NCBI RefSeq assembly: GCF_023159225.1
Contig: NC_063171.1
Coordinates: 10,361,826-10,425,825 of the forward strand
Direction: 5' to 3'
DNA from: Perognathus longimembris pacificus
Taxonomy: Eukaryota; Chordata; Mammalia; Rodentia; Heteromyidae
DNA: 64,000 nt
How positions within the stretch are numbered: position 1 is the stretch's first letter; each line of letters begins with the position of its first letter. The translations under genes and the position numbers were made by a program. Of this stretch, positions 33,656-44,381 are shown piece after piece. Below the pieces are notes generated by a model. The model saw nothing but the letters and a program-made list of their open reading frames with translations. It was not told the origin of the DNA and ran no database searches.

Positions 33656-34144
33656 TACATTAACTTTTATATGAACTCTTTGGAAAAATTGTTCCAAGAA
33701 TGTTTTGTTGGGAAAAGGTAGATGTACAATTGCTTGTATTATAGAAACATTTCTATGTTAAGAAAATCTTCTGTTCCTTCCCAAAGAAGAAAATACAAAT
33801 CCTTTTCTTGCAATACATTTCTAAAACTGTTTTCATCAGAATGTATTTAGCAACAGATTTTACTAGTTATTATATAGTAGGTTATTAAATAAAGTGTGTG
33901 GATTCTGGCCCAGTTCCTTCATGGATGCAACAATAGTTTGGTTTGTCATACTGTAAATATGCGACATCTAAAAACCAAAGCTAACAAAAAGCAAAGCATT
34001 TAAAAATAATGTTATATTATGTATATTGCTTCAGCATTTGTATGAAGGATCTCGTAATGGAATATTTCATATACATAAGGAAAGGACATAATTGTCTTGA
34101 AATGTATTTTAGGATGTGGAAAATTTAAAGTATAAATTGGGCAC
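33656..34144. other. Unique intergenic stretch
   Basis: AT-rich, no recognised feature. Confidence 0.5.
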
Positions 34145-34149
34145 TAAAC

Positions 34150-34649
34150 TGAAGGGGGGAATGAAGAGTTAAAGTAAACCCCATTTTCAGGCAGCCCCCA
34201 TTTTTGTTGTCTGTTTAAACTATGAGCAAACCCAGGGCAAGCTTATTAGGGCCCAGCCAGTCAAGAACTCTAACTGCCTGGGAATGCTTAACCGTCCCCA
34301 AAATGCCTCAAGCCCTGAGCCAATCAGATTTGTACCTGTATCCTAATCTTGCTTGCTTGAACACCTGAGTGCTGTAACTTTGTTTTTCATCTTGCTTGAA
34401 CACCTGATTGCTTTAACTTTTTTATTTTTTTTGTCTTGCTTGAACACCTGATTGCTGTAACTTTGTTTTTTCCTTCATATCCCCTGTGCAATCGCAGGTC
34501 GGGGCTTCCTCCTAACCTCTGCTGTGTTGGTGGGTAGGATGAGGCCAGGGCCGTGGCCCGCTTGAATAAAGCCTTGCCTTGCTATTGCATTTCGGAACGT
34601 CTGAATCTCGGTGGTCTTCTTGGTGGTTGTTTCGCGACTTGGCATAACA
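34150..34649 (+). repeat. Solo LTR of the same ERV family as the provirus
   Basis: This 500-bp LTR is flanked on both sides by TAAAC (34145-34149 and 34650-34654). It shares with the provirus LTR the CCAAT block (GAGCCAATCAGATTTGTACC), the GGGGCTTCCTCCTAACCTC block, AATAAAGCCTTGCCTTGC (signal at 34565-34570), and the U5 end CGACTTGGCATAACA. It is about 190 bp longer, from extra U3 sequence that includes a three-copy repeat. No internal sequence remains, so it is a solo LTR left by LTR-LTR recombination. Confidence 0.9.
34352..34475 (+). promoter_or_regulatory. Triplicated U3 enhancer-like repeat
   Basis: Three imperfect direct copies start CTTGCTTGAACACCTGA at 34352, 34391 and 34435 (spacing 39 and 44 bp). 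Each includes TTGCTGTAACTTTGTT or a near variant. The provirus LTR at 6.5/9.1 kb has a single equivalent unit. Tandem U3 repeats are typical enhancers in class-I LTRs; activity here is inferred. Confidence 0.75.
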
Positions 34650-34705
34650 TAAACATAAAAACTATTTTGTTTTTATTGTCTATCTCTGTCTTCTCTTCCT
34701 GCCTG

Positions 34706-34790
34706 CCTCTCTCTCTCTCTCTCTCTCTCTTTTTTCTCTCTTGGCTCAGTTGGTGCTCTACCACTTGAGTCATGGTACTGACACCAGAGT
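34706..34790 (+). repeat. (TC)n tract with antisense Geo fragment
   Basis: CT repeats, then GGTGCTCTACCACTTGAGTC, a Geo remnant. The CT tract probably replaced its tail. Confidence 0.7.
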
Positions 34791-34809
34791 AGAGGTGTTA
34801 ATATTTTTT

Positions 34810-35230
34810 TTTTCAGAAAGTCGTTTTTATCCAAGAACCCACAGTACAACTATTATGGAAAAAAAAAAAAGAAACAGTGTGATCCGGTGATACCACTCTT
34901 CAGCATTTATCCAGACTGTATAACATTACTATAAAGGTACCTAAAATCCATTTTTACCTTGGCAAAGTTCCCAATAGCCAAGTAATGGATTAATCAATCA
35001 AAAATGTTACACACACTCATATGTGTTGTTTATGCAGTCATCAGGAAGAAAGATGATGCCTTTACATTGAAGAAAAATATACTGAGTGAAAGAACCTAGG
35101 ACCAGAAAGATAAAGGAATCTAATCACACATAGTCATATACTTACATACACAGTTTAGTGGACTAAAATTTAGTATAGACAGATATATATCTCTATGTGG
35201 TAAAACTTTTGACCAAGTAGCAGTTTACCA
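34810..35230 (+). mobile_element. L1 3' region, sense, diverged
   Basis: TATTATGGAAAAAAA, AGTTCCCAATAGCCAAGTAATGG and ACTGAGTGAAAGAACC follow the block order of an L1 ORF2 end and 3'-UTR. Confidence 0.6.
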
Positions 35231-35242
35231 AAATGAATACCA

Positions 35243-35313
35243 GGTTCTGGGAGTATGGCCTAGTGGTAGAGTGCTTGCATCATATACATGAAGCCCTGGG
35301 TTTGATTTCTCAG
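35243..35313 (+). mobile_element. tRNA-like half of IDL-Geo, sense
   Basis: TTCTGGGAGTATGGCCTAGTGG to TTGATTTCTCAGC; it stops where the Geo half should start. Confidence 0.8.
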
Positions 35314-35541
35314 CAGTCCTGGGGCTTGAACTCATGGCCTTGGATCTGTCCTTAAGCCTCTTTGTGCTCAAGGTTAGTGGTCTACTACTTGAGCCACAGT
35401 GCCATTTTTGGCTTTTTCTGAGTAGTTTATTGAAGGTAAGAGTCTTATAGACGTTCCTGCCTGGGGTGGTTCTGAACCATTCTCAGATCTCAGTCTCCTG
35501 AGTAGTTAGGATTACAGGTGTGAGCCACCAGCTCCCAGTTT
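35314..35541 (-). mobile_element. B1-Geo SINE fused to the preceding half
   Basis: Antisense AGTCCTGGGGCTTGAACTC to GTGTGAGCCACCAGCTCCCAG. No poly-T separates it from the sense half before it. Confidence 0.82.
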
Positions 35542-35972
35542 GGAATACGTTTTCCTTTGGATCTCAGTCTTCCAAGTACTAGAATTACTGTCATGAACCA
35601 TGGGGTGCCTAGGTCAGAATCACACTTAAATTATTGTTAAACATTCCTTTTTCTCATGACTTTGTCCTTACAAATTTGTATATTTGTAATTAGTGATGTC
35701 AATCACTAATCCTATCCCTTAAATATCCTCAGAAGCATCAATAGGGTGACAGTTCTTAGCATTATGCTGGGTGAGATTAATAGTACTGTGATTGAAAGCC
35801 GTATGTCACTTCTTAGTCAAGAGAACTGGTTTGCTGAAGAAACACCTTTCCTGCTGGTATACTGACAAGTCAAACATCATTTACTTTGTAACTTGGATCC
35901 CTAGGTGGCTGTAAGGAGCATGATACCCCTGTTGGCTATGGTAAAGTATGAGAAAAAAAACTGGTGGTTTTA
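35542..35972. other. Unique intergenic stretch
   Basis: No gene recognised. Confidence 0.5.
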
Positions 35973-36088
35973 CCAAAAAGCCAGAAGTGGTATTGTGGCT
36001 CAAGTGGTAGAGTTTTAGACACAAAAGCTCAGGGACAGTACCCAGGCCCTGAGTTCAAAACCCACGACTGGTACCAAAAGAAAAAAAA
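35973..36088 (+). mobile_element. Geo-half SINE fragment, sense
   Basis: AAAAAGCCAGAAGTGGTATTGTGG to AACCCACGACTGGTACC plus A-rich tail; the left half is absent. Confidence 0.8.
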
Positions 36089-36940
36089 TCTGAGATAGAT
36101 ATGTACAATGAATGAATTATGTAAAGCTCATCTAAAAACTTGTCAGTGTTGTGACCAGTATAACAATGATATAATCCATAATTCTAAAGCAAAAATTACT
36201 GCCAGAGTGTTTTATAGTTGTAATCCCCACAGACAGATTATATGGTGATAGAAATCAAAACAAGGGTATGTCTTTGGGTGATAGAAGATTCACTGGAAAA
36301 GGCCAAAAAGGAACTTTCTAGGGTAGTACAAATGATCTGTGTTATGAATAAGTATTAGTACTCCGATATGTATGCCAAAATTCATCAAAGCAAACACAAA
36401 AATGTATGTTTTCTATGCTGTTATTTCTTCAATTTAAAAAGTAAAAATAGAAAGCTGTCTGAATTTCTTCAGAATGTTAATTCTTACACTTGTTAATGTG
36501 TTAAGTGTGATGGTGGCAAAATAAATCTGTTCTCTTTCTTCTGAAAAAAAAATCAGTGGTTTTAGATGTTTAGATTTTGAGGTTTCCTATTGCCATCAGT
36601 ACCAATGTTCTACGATAGATATAGATCTAATGGCCGCACATGAACACAAAGTCTGATTTGTTGGAAGGAACTGGCTTATGGGAGTGTGTCTGTCAGGTAA
36701 GAGTGAAATCCAAAGGAAGTCCACAAAGACAGGCAGCCCATGAGGATTGTTATGCTGGAACTCTCAGGCAGGCGCCACAGTGCAATCAACAGCTGAAATT
36801 TCTTCTTTCTTTGGGTTGTATGCAAGAGTGCACAAATGTATTAACTGAAATATGGCATTTTCAGGGGAGAATTCAAATGGTCTAATTCCTTAGAAAGGCT
36901 AACTCATAGTCCAACAAAATGAATACTTGAAAGATGGGAG
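36089..36940. other. Unique intergenic stretch
   Basis: An 81-codon frame at 36640-36885 is unassigned. Confidence 0.4.
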
Positions 36941-37155
36941 GTAGTATCAAGGGGAAAGGGATAGAAAGGAAGGAAGGGAGAATAAAGTCAGAATATTCAA
37001 TGCATGTCTGATAAAATTAAGAAAGCTGAGAGGAAGGTTTGGGTTGGGAGTGATGGGGGAGAATGATGACAAGGGTGACATCAATCAAGATGCATTGTAT
37101 TCATAAACTGCTTTGTTGAATGGTAACTCATTTGTACAACTACTTAAAGATAATA
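36941..37155 (+). mobile_element. L1-like 3' tail, family C
   Basis: GGGAAAGGGATAGAAAGGAAGG...TAACTCATTTGTACAACTACTTAAAGATAATAAAA resembles the 54.2 and 54.5 kb tails. Confidence 0.5.
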
Positions 37156-37255
37156 AAAATATAAATCAAAGACATATAAAGAAGTAAAAGGGTATAAATA
37201 AAAGAAAAAAATGTTTCTCCTTGTGGAAGCCTTGGTTCTTCTCCTAAGACCTTTG

Positions 37256-37439
37256 ATTGTTTCAGGTCCACACGGAGAATAACCTTCTTTACTGAAAAAA
37301 ACCTACTTACAGACTTTAATAACATTTACCTAAATCTTTCATGGAAAATTGTTTCAGGTCCACACAGAGAATAATCTTCTTTACTTAAAAAAACCTGCTT
37401 ACAGACTTTAATAACATCTACCTAAATCATTCACAGAAA
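37256..37439 (+). repeat. 92-bp tandem duplication
   Basis: Two head-to-tail copies begin ATTGTTTCAGGTCCACAC at 37256 and 37348. They differ at about ten positions (for example CGGAG/CAGAG and TACTGAAA/TACTTAAA). Confidence 0.92.
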
Positions 37440-38153
37440 CATGTAGGTTAGTGTGTGATTGGGTAACTGATGATAGTAGCTTAGTGAAACTGACACATAC
37501 AACTACCATCACACTATGCCATAACATCATTAGATTACCTAATTACATTAACAAAGATTTAGTAATGAATCAATGTCAGCTTAGCTAAATGCCTTAAACA
37601 TTCTAGATCACACATTCTTTTAAATTAAATTACTTCAAAGGAACTGGCTAATTGACAAGCTCCAGAATATATGATTTTGTTTTCAGCCCATCAAGGAATG
37701 GTGGTTTATGGCCCGCCTTCATATTTGAATGCACACAGCTAACCAGACATGAGATTAAGCACAACTCCAGATTTTCTTCTTGTGATACCGATCTCCACTC
37801 AAAACTACTCAAAGTGGGAGCTAGCCTATCTAAATGTGCTAACAATTTCTCCATCATCTTTTTGTTCTAAAAAATCTGCTGTAGCAAGACCTCTAATGAG
37901 TAGGTTAACTTCTGTCTTTTACAGATCTTGCAAAGTACTTATTTACATCAGATATGAAACATTTTTTTAGTGACTTTTGCCTCTGTTAAGTCAACCATTA
38001 GAATATATATTTTTACCCATTACCTAAATTTATAACACATCTGCTTCTAACTCAATGCGCGTTCTTTATTTCATACAGAAAAAAGAATGGGCCAGGACTT
38101 TAAGACTTTTTCTTTTTCTTCCCTCTTCAACAGTTTTTATGTATTCCTCTCCT

Positions 38154-38156
<3 letters not shown>
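37440..38156. other. Unique intergenic stretch
   Basis: No gene recognised. Confidence 0.5.
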
Positions 38157-38203
<47 letters not shown>

Positions 38204-38280
38204 TATGCTCACTTTTCTCATTTATCTTTGACTCTAAGAAACTTTATTTATTTATTTATTTGTAATTTATTTATTAATTA
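38157..38280 (+). repeat. (TG)n and (TTTA)n low-complexity region
   Basis: TG repeats at 38157-38206 pass to TATG, then TTTA repeats at about 38245-38280. Confidence 0.9.
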
Positions 38281-38905
38281 AACACAAATTTTTTGACAAG
38301 GTGTTGTGCGGAAGGTGTTGTACAGTTACATAATAGGGCAGTGTGTACATTTCTTGTGATATCTTACACACTGTTTTTCTTTCCCTTCCCTAGGTCAGGT
38401 AGACATCTATACAATACACAATGTACCAAGAACATATACAGTAGCCACGTGGCCTATGCCAAAGAAAATTCGCCTAGGGCTTTAAATGTAATGTCGACAT
38501 TAGACAATGTGTCGACAGTAGTCTTATATGAAAGTACATACCCAGCTTTTGAGCTATTGTATTCCACTGAGAGGTCAATTTTTGACCTTTATATGTTGAG
38601 TAGTTGTTTGGTTTTAGTTACATAATGTTGGTTCGCTGCCCCAATCCTGTGGGAAATACCATTTGACAAGCAATTTTTGGTTTCACAGACCTGGTCTCTA
38701 CTGTCTCTCGTCACCCCCTCTTAACAGTCACATATCAGGGAGATCATGCCCCTTTGTTTTCTGTGTTCTAGGCTTGAAGATACTTTATTTTTATAGACTG
38801 GATATTTGACATGGAGTAGATCCATCTGGTTAACTGCAGAGATATTGATGTCTAGACTTGAGTCCATCACTAACCAGAACAGGTTACATTACAGTATGGT
38901 TTCTC
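38281..38905 (-). mobile_element. L1 3'-UTR, antisense, diverged
   Basis: GGTGTTGTACAGTTACATAATAG and CTTTCCCTTCCCTAGGTCAGG are variants of the antisense L1 blocks at 30.6 kb. It extends further inward. Confidence 0.5.
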
Positions 38906-39264
38906 CTTCCCAGCTTTTAAGACTGAGGGCAGCATTCCCTGCAGTAAGCTGTTACTGAGCATCTCCAGATTGTAATGAACAAACACAGAGTCAGGTTATC
39001 TGTTAATGTGAGTTTATTTATGTCAATACATAAGAAAGTAAGGAAGATAAGAAAGTAACCCAGAACCCACAAAGTCCAGACTCATTGTTCAGTAATCAGT
39101 AATTTCCCCAGGAACTTAAGAGCAGAGATGATGAATCAACTAGGACTCTAATTTTCTCTGTGGCAGAAGTCATTGCTATTACTTCTGCCAAGTGGCATCA
39201 TATAGCGACTATGCCAATTGTGGCAGCACTTCCTGCAACTCATTTATTTCCCATCTTTCATATT

Positions 39265-39751
39265 TGTGGGGCTTGCAGCTTTAAGAGGCGGTCCTAGCCC
39301 ACCTCTTCTCCAGCCCTGGGGCTGCGTGGCTGCTAGCCCCACCTGCCTTCTTTGGGTCCAGAACTGGGAAGGCGGCTCTAACCAGCCCCACCTCCCGCCT
39401 CGGACTGTGTGTGTGCCAAGATGGCCTTGGGTCATGAACCCAGAGGCGGTCCTGTGGGCTGTGAAGTCCGCCCTTAGGGGAAGTTCCATGACATCACCCT
39501 TGGTGAACAGCCCAACCAGCCTATCACAGCGCCTAGCTAGCCACTCTACATCCCTCCTCTTCCTGGCATCATTCAGCCAATAAATGTGATTGTCTCTTCT
39601 TAGTAAAACAGGAAGACTGCGTGACATTTTCCCCGGAATCGTCTGCATGTCCTGCCTTAAACATAAGGGGGGCTTGGGGTGGGCGGTTTCGCGGCTCTGC
39701 CTCTTCTGGATTCGACCCTGTGGGATACGACGCTCACCAAGAATCCCGACA
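39265..39751 (+). repeat. Solo LTR, ERVK (IAP-like) type
   Basis: 487 bp from TGTGGGGCTTGC to AATCCCGACA, flanked by the exact 6-bp repeat CATATT (39259-39264 and 39752-39757). A 6-bp duplication is the mark of class-II/ERVK integrase. AATAAA is at 39579-39584. It is far richer in G+C and CpG than its surroundings. Assignment to an IAP-like group is by general resemblance only. Confidence 0.85.
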
Positions 39752-39757
39752 CATATT

Positions 39758-40317
39758 AAGACTGACAGGTTGGGCTAAGCATTTGTGGGTGCATTACTTT
39801 TCCTTTAGCCTCCCTGTGGCCCATTATTGAGCTATCAGGTGTCAGATACTGAACACTGGTGTGATCAGTGATGGCCAGTGTAGAGAGCTCATGTGGAAGA
39901 AACCATAGTTTGCTGTTCAGGAATTATGTATGGAATCATCTCTCATGACATCAGGAAAACTATAATTCCACTCATGAAATATGAATAACGACATATAGCT
40001 TTATTGCTGGAGACACAAATCAGTGACCTTTCCCCACATGGGTCTTTCAAAATGTTCTTTCAATATTGCAATATTTCTGAAGTTATGGCATTTGAATCTT
40101 ATGTTTGCAGATGTTGCTTTCATAATGTGGACTTCTTTAAGACGTGATCTCTACTTTTGGTAAAAGGAGGTGAAAAATGATTCAAAAAAAGCTCTGATTC
40201 ATGTGAATAGTGTTGGGTATCTTCTGAGTTGTTTTTAAAAAGTTTCAGTTTTCATTTATTTTATAAAATCAGATGTAATTTCAATTTTTTACTTCTTCAT
40301 CTTTATTTTTTTTTTGG
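39758..40317. other. Unique intergenic stretch
   Basis: No gene recognised. Confidence 0.5.
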
Positions 40318-40640
40318 GGGGGGGTGTTACCAGCTTTTGAATTCAGGGATTCATGCTTGCTAGACAGACAGTCTTTTACCTGAGTTATGACTCCAGCCAT
40401 TTTTGCTCTTGTGATTTTTTTTTTGAGATAGGGTTTCTCTTTTTGCTTGGCAGCATGGATATCAATTTTTCTATTTAGTTTTCACTGTGACTGATAGGAC
40501 AAATGCACACCACCATGTCAAGAACTCTTCTGTTGAGATCGGGTTCTCAGGGATTTTTTTCTCTGGATCGCTTCCAATCTTAATCTCCCGTGTGACTGTG
40601 ATAGTAGGCATGTGCTGCTGTGCCTAGCTGTTGAGGTGGG
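40318..40640 (-). mobile_element. Old tRNA-like and B1 SINEs, antisense
   Basis: A tRNA-like block (ATGCTTGCTAGACAGACAG), then TTTTGAGATAGGGTTTCTC, an antisense B1, with a second B1-like unit. Confidence 0.6.
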
Positions 40641-40717
40641 ATCTCAAAAATGGTTTTGCAAGGGCTAGCTTTCAAGTGAAATTTTCCCAATCTGAGTCTC
40701 TAATTAATTTCAACTCT

Positions 40718-40922
40718 ATTTTTTTTTTTTTGCCAGTCCTGGGGCTTGGACTCAGGGCCTGAACACTGTCACTGGCTTCTTTTTTTTCTCAAGGCTAACA
40801 CTCTACCTCTTGAGCCACAGCACCACTTCTGGCTTTTTCTATATATGTGGTGCTGAGGAATTGAAACCAGGGTTTCATGTATGTGAGGCAAGCACTCTAC
40901 TACTAAGCCATATCCCCAGCCT
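40718..40922 (-). mobile_element. IDL-Geo SINE with TSD
   Basis: Antisense full dimer. TSD TTTCAACTCT at 40708-40717 and 40926-40935. Confidence 0.93.
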
Positions 40923-40935
40923 TACTTTCAACTCT

Positions 40936-41636
40936 TTAAATCTTGGGAATTTCCATGTTTGATTGAGTAGCTACACAAGGACACTGAATTAGAAGCTAGG
41001 GTTGTTTGTGTTTGTGCCTTAGAGATACTTTGAATATTTTATTTCTCAGAAATTTTCATCCATGGCAAACAGTAGAGTTCACAGGGTGTTAAAGATTCAA
41101 TATGCCTGAGGCCCAAAGAAATAGGTTTGAAGCCCATTTTACAAAAAGAGAATTTTCCCTCTTACTAATTTCTCATATGCAGTAAAAATAAGTTGCAAAT
41201 AATTGTCACTCTTACAATGGTCTAAATTGGTCCCATTGCACATGATTGTCTTTCATACAACCATTAGTACAATTTAAAAAAGAAATCCATAAAATTGTAG
41301 TATTTGGAACCTACTAATCAAATCATATTATTGACTGCTTCAGATTCAAAAAGTCTACATTACCCAGCCTCTGCAAGAGTTTCAAATGACAGATTCAGAT
41401 TTCTTCTGTATGAATGGACACACATCTTATGCATATGTAACACACATTCCTTGAGAGAAATGTCTTGGTCTCAAATCTACCCAAAATCCTGTGTGGTTTT
41501 ATACAAGGCACTATTTTATACATCCCAAATTTGTTAACTTCCAAGCAGCCAAATGGGAAGGGAACTTGAGTACTCAGATGGTTTAAATGTCTTTCAAGGT
41601 AAGTACTAAACTTCATACTCAAAATAAGTTTATTGG
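40936..41636. other. Unique intergenic stretch
   Basis: No gene recognised. Confidence 0.5.
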
Positions 41637-41722
41637 TAACTGGGAATAAAACTCAGAGGTACAGTGTTGGCTTAGTATGTGTGATGCCCTGGGTTTGGTC
41701 TTCAGCATAAGCAAAATGAGCT
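41637..41722 (+). mobile_element. ID-like SINE monomer, old
   Basis: AACTGGGAATAAAACTCAGAGG to GCCCTGGGTTTGGTCTTCAGC. Confidence 0.6.
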
Positions 41723-41911
41723 CTCAAACAAAGTTGGTTTGCCAAGAAGACAAGGATGTATTTGATTAAGGATTTCTGCATAGATCTAAGAAAGCATGAC
41801 AGATAAATACAAGAGGCAGCTGAACTAAGTCTATGTATGCTATTTCTGCCATAGGACCAAGAATGCATACACCATACTCTCCATAATTGTTCCATCAATA
41901 AAAATGACCAC

Positions 41912-42100
41912 TTACAGCAGGGCTCAGTGGCTCAAGCCTATAGTCCTAGCTATTAGGAAACAGAGACTGGGACACTGACATTCCAGGCTAGTCGAGGTGT
42001 AAAAATGTTTGTGTGACTCCATTTCAAACAATGGATGAGTATAGTGATTCAAGCCTGTCACCCCCAGTGAGTCAGAGGCAGCTCAAGTAGGAAAATGAAA
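41912..42100 (+). mobile_element. Two old B1-like units
   Basis: GGGCTCAGTGGCTCAAGCCTATAGTCC, then GATGAGTATAGTGATTCAAGCC. Confidence 0.55.
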
Positions 42101-42152
42101 GCCCAGGTTTGCCCAAGCACAAACCACACCCCACGTTGAAAATAACCAAGGC

Positions 42153-42347
42153 AGTGCTGGGAATATGGCCTAGTGGCAAGAGTGCTTGACTTGTATACAT
42201 GAAGACCTGGGTTTGATTCCCCAGCACCACATATATAGAAAACGGCCAGAAGTGGTGCTGTGGCTCAAGTGGCAGAGTGCTAGCCTTGAGCAAAAAGAAG
42301 CCAGGGATAGTGCTGAAGCCCTGAGTCCAAGGCCCAGGACTGGCAAA

Positions 42348-42395
<48 letters not shown>

Positions 42396-42402
42396 AAAAA
42401 AT
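42153..42402 (+). mobile_element. IDL-Geo SINE with (AAAT)n tail
   Basis: Sense full dimer whose tail is about 12 AAAT units (42346-42394). TSD ACCAAGGCA at 42144-42152 and 42403-42411. Confidence 0.94.
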
Positions 42403-42420
42403 TACCAAGGCAAAAAAACA

Positions 42421-42492
42421 ATTTGGGGGCATGGATTAAGTGGTACCCACAAGACTGAGGCTTTGAGTTGAATTCCTAGTACCACTAAAAAC
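42421..42492 (+). mobile_element. tRNA-derived SINE monomer
   Basis: GGGGGCATGGATTAAGTGGTACC to GAGTTGAATTCCTAGTACC. Confidence 0.55.
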
Positions 42493-42496
42493 GATT

Positions 42497-42701
42497 TGTT
42501 GCCCGTTCAAACTCAAGACCTGTGTGCTGTCCCTGAGCTTTTTATTTGCTCAAGTCTAATGCTCTACCATATGAGATCTAGTTTCAGATTTTTGGTGCTT
42601 AATTAGGGTCTTTCCTGCCCTGGCTGGCTTTGAACCATACTACTCAGATCTCACCCTCCTGAATAGCTAGGAGTATAGGCATAAGCATCTAGAACCCAGC
42701 A
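42497..42701 (-). mobile_element. B1-Geo SINE, diverged
   Basis: Antisense GTTCAAACTCAAGACCTG to GCATAAGCATCTAGAACCC. Confidence 0.78.
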
Positions 42702-43087
42702 ATTTTTATATTTTTTTAAACAAACTTGTTAGGAATATCAATCAAGTCAGCATAAAAGGCAATATTTTCATAACTCATTCAAGATGGGAATTCTTTCATA
42801 TGGAAAATAAAAATAGGTTATGAATTAAAGCTGACTTTAGGGCTCCATTAACATAAATCAACAAGATAACCAGCTGTTTGTTGACATGTCGAAAAGGAAA
42901 ATATCGAACATGATTTAATTTAGCCAATCTGCCTTGGGTCCAATGTAAATTGCAATAACTTCTCCTCCCAGAGGGTTATACTGTAGTACGTGCTTGGCAA
43001 AAACTATAGTGGAAGATTTAAACATTCCTCAATAATATATGTGGTTGTTTTGACTGAATTTGAATGATGAATACTAAAGTGTGTGTG
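42702..43087. other. Unique intergenic stretch
   Basis: No gene recognised. Confidence 0.5.
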
Positions 43088-43318
43088 TTTTTTTTTTGCC
43101 TCCTGTTATGAGAGTTTGAATCCATCATCTCACAAAAAAGCTTGGCTTTTTTGCTTAGCTAGTGTTCTACCACTTGATCTATGTCTCAAGCTTGTTTCTT
43201 TTTGTGGTTATTTTGGAGATCGTGTCTCCTGGACTGTCTTACCTGGGCTGGCTTTGAATCACTGGTTCTCAGTCTCTCCTGAGTAGTTAGGATTACAGGA
43301 ATGAGCTACTGGCACCCT
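43088..43318 (-). mobile_element. Old tRNA-like plus B1 SINE, antisense
   Basis: Poly-T, AGAGTTTGAATCCATCATC, then B1-like GGGCTGGCTTTGAATCACTGG to GAGCTACTGGCACCC. Confidence 0.7.
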
Positions 43319-43404
43319 AAAGCAAGGTGTCTTTTGGGCTGATTATTCTACTGCAAGTAAAGGCAGATTTTTACATTACTTAGATGTTAAAAATAATGGA
43401 GTGA

Positions 43405-43602
43405 GGGGCTGGGCATATGGCCTAGTGGCAAGAGTGCTTGCCTCGTATACATAAGGCCCTAGGTTCAATTCCCCAGCACCACATATACAGAAAATGGCCA
43501 GAGGTGGCGCTGTGGCTCAGGTGGCAGAGTGCTAGCGGGAAGAAGCCTGGGACCCTGAGTTCAAGCCCCAGGACTGGCCAAAAAAAAAAAAAAAAAAAAA
43601 AA
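43405..43602 (+). mobile_element. IDL-Geo SINE with TSD
   Basis: Sense dimer with a short deletion in the Geo half. TSD AATGGAGTGA at 43395-43404 and 43603-43612. Confidence 0.94.
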
Positions 43603-43612
43603 AATGGAGTGA

Positions 43613-44082
43613 ATTTTGGACAAAGAAACACATACAAATGGTCATGCATATGGGGAAAATGTATTTTCTAGGACAGAATTCCTGAGACAGATGGACCTTG
43701 GATCTGTTTCTGTGAAAAAAAATTCTTATAGTTTTCTCCTTCTTTTCCCTTGGAATTTGGTTGAGTAAAATTTTCTATGGACAAAAAAATCTCAGAATGT
43801 ATCTAAGTCACTTGAAAAGATCCTGGTGGTGAATGAGCTCGTTGGTCCCAAATTCATTGAGGCACTTTTAACAAACCACTAACCGCATAAATAAGTATTT
43901 TTCAAAGGATTAAGACTAGTAAAGTAAATGTGATTTTATCTATGTCACTGAGAAGCCAATCAGATGTGAGACAAATCACAGCATAGATTCAGAGAAAGTG
44001 GTGCCCAGAGCTACATAATGGTCAGTTCCATATGTCCATTTTTCTTACTGAACGTGCTTTGGCTTTTGATTTTGATTTTTAT
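43613..44082. other. Unique intergenic stretch
   Basis: No gene recognised. Confidence 0.5.
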
Positions 44083-44292
44083 GTTTTGTCAATACTGAGG
44101 CTTGAACTCAAGGCCTGGGTGCTATCCCTTAACTTTTTTCACTCAAGGCTGGTGCTCTATCACTTGAGCTATACCATCACTTGGAGATAAGAATTTCAGG
44201 GACTTTTCTGCCTAGCCTAGCTTCCAACAACTTCGTAGATCTCAGCCTCCTGTGTAGCTAGGATTACAGGCCCAAACCACCAACATCCAGCT
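44083..44292 (-). mobile_element. B1-Geo SINE, linker deleted
   Basis: Antisense GCTTGAACTCAAGGCCTGG to AGGATTACAGGCCCAAACC. Confidence 0.8.
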
Positions 44293-44381
44293 TTGTTTTT
44301 ACTTTTAAGGATACTGACTTCTTTAATTTTGTATTCCACAGGGCCTTAGGAGTCTATAAATTATCTAAAGATAAGGTTCCT

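Noticed and set aside
39244..39648. 134-codon minus-strand and 121-codon plus-strand frames
   Set aside because: Both fall in the GC-rich ERVK-type LTR; stops are rare there because of base composition.
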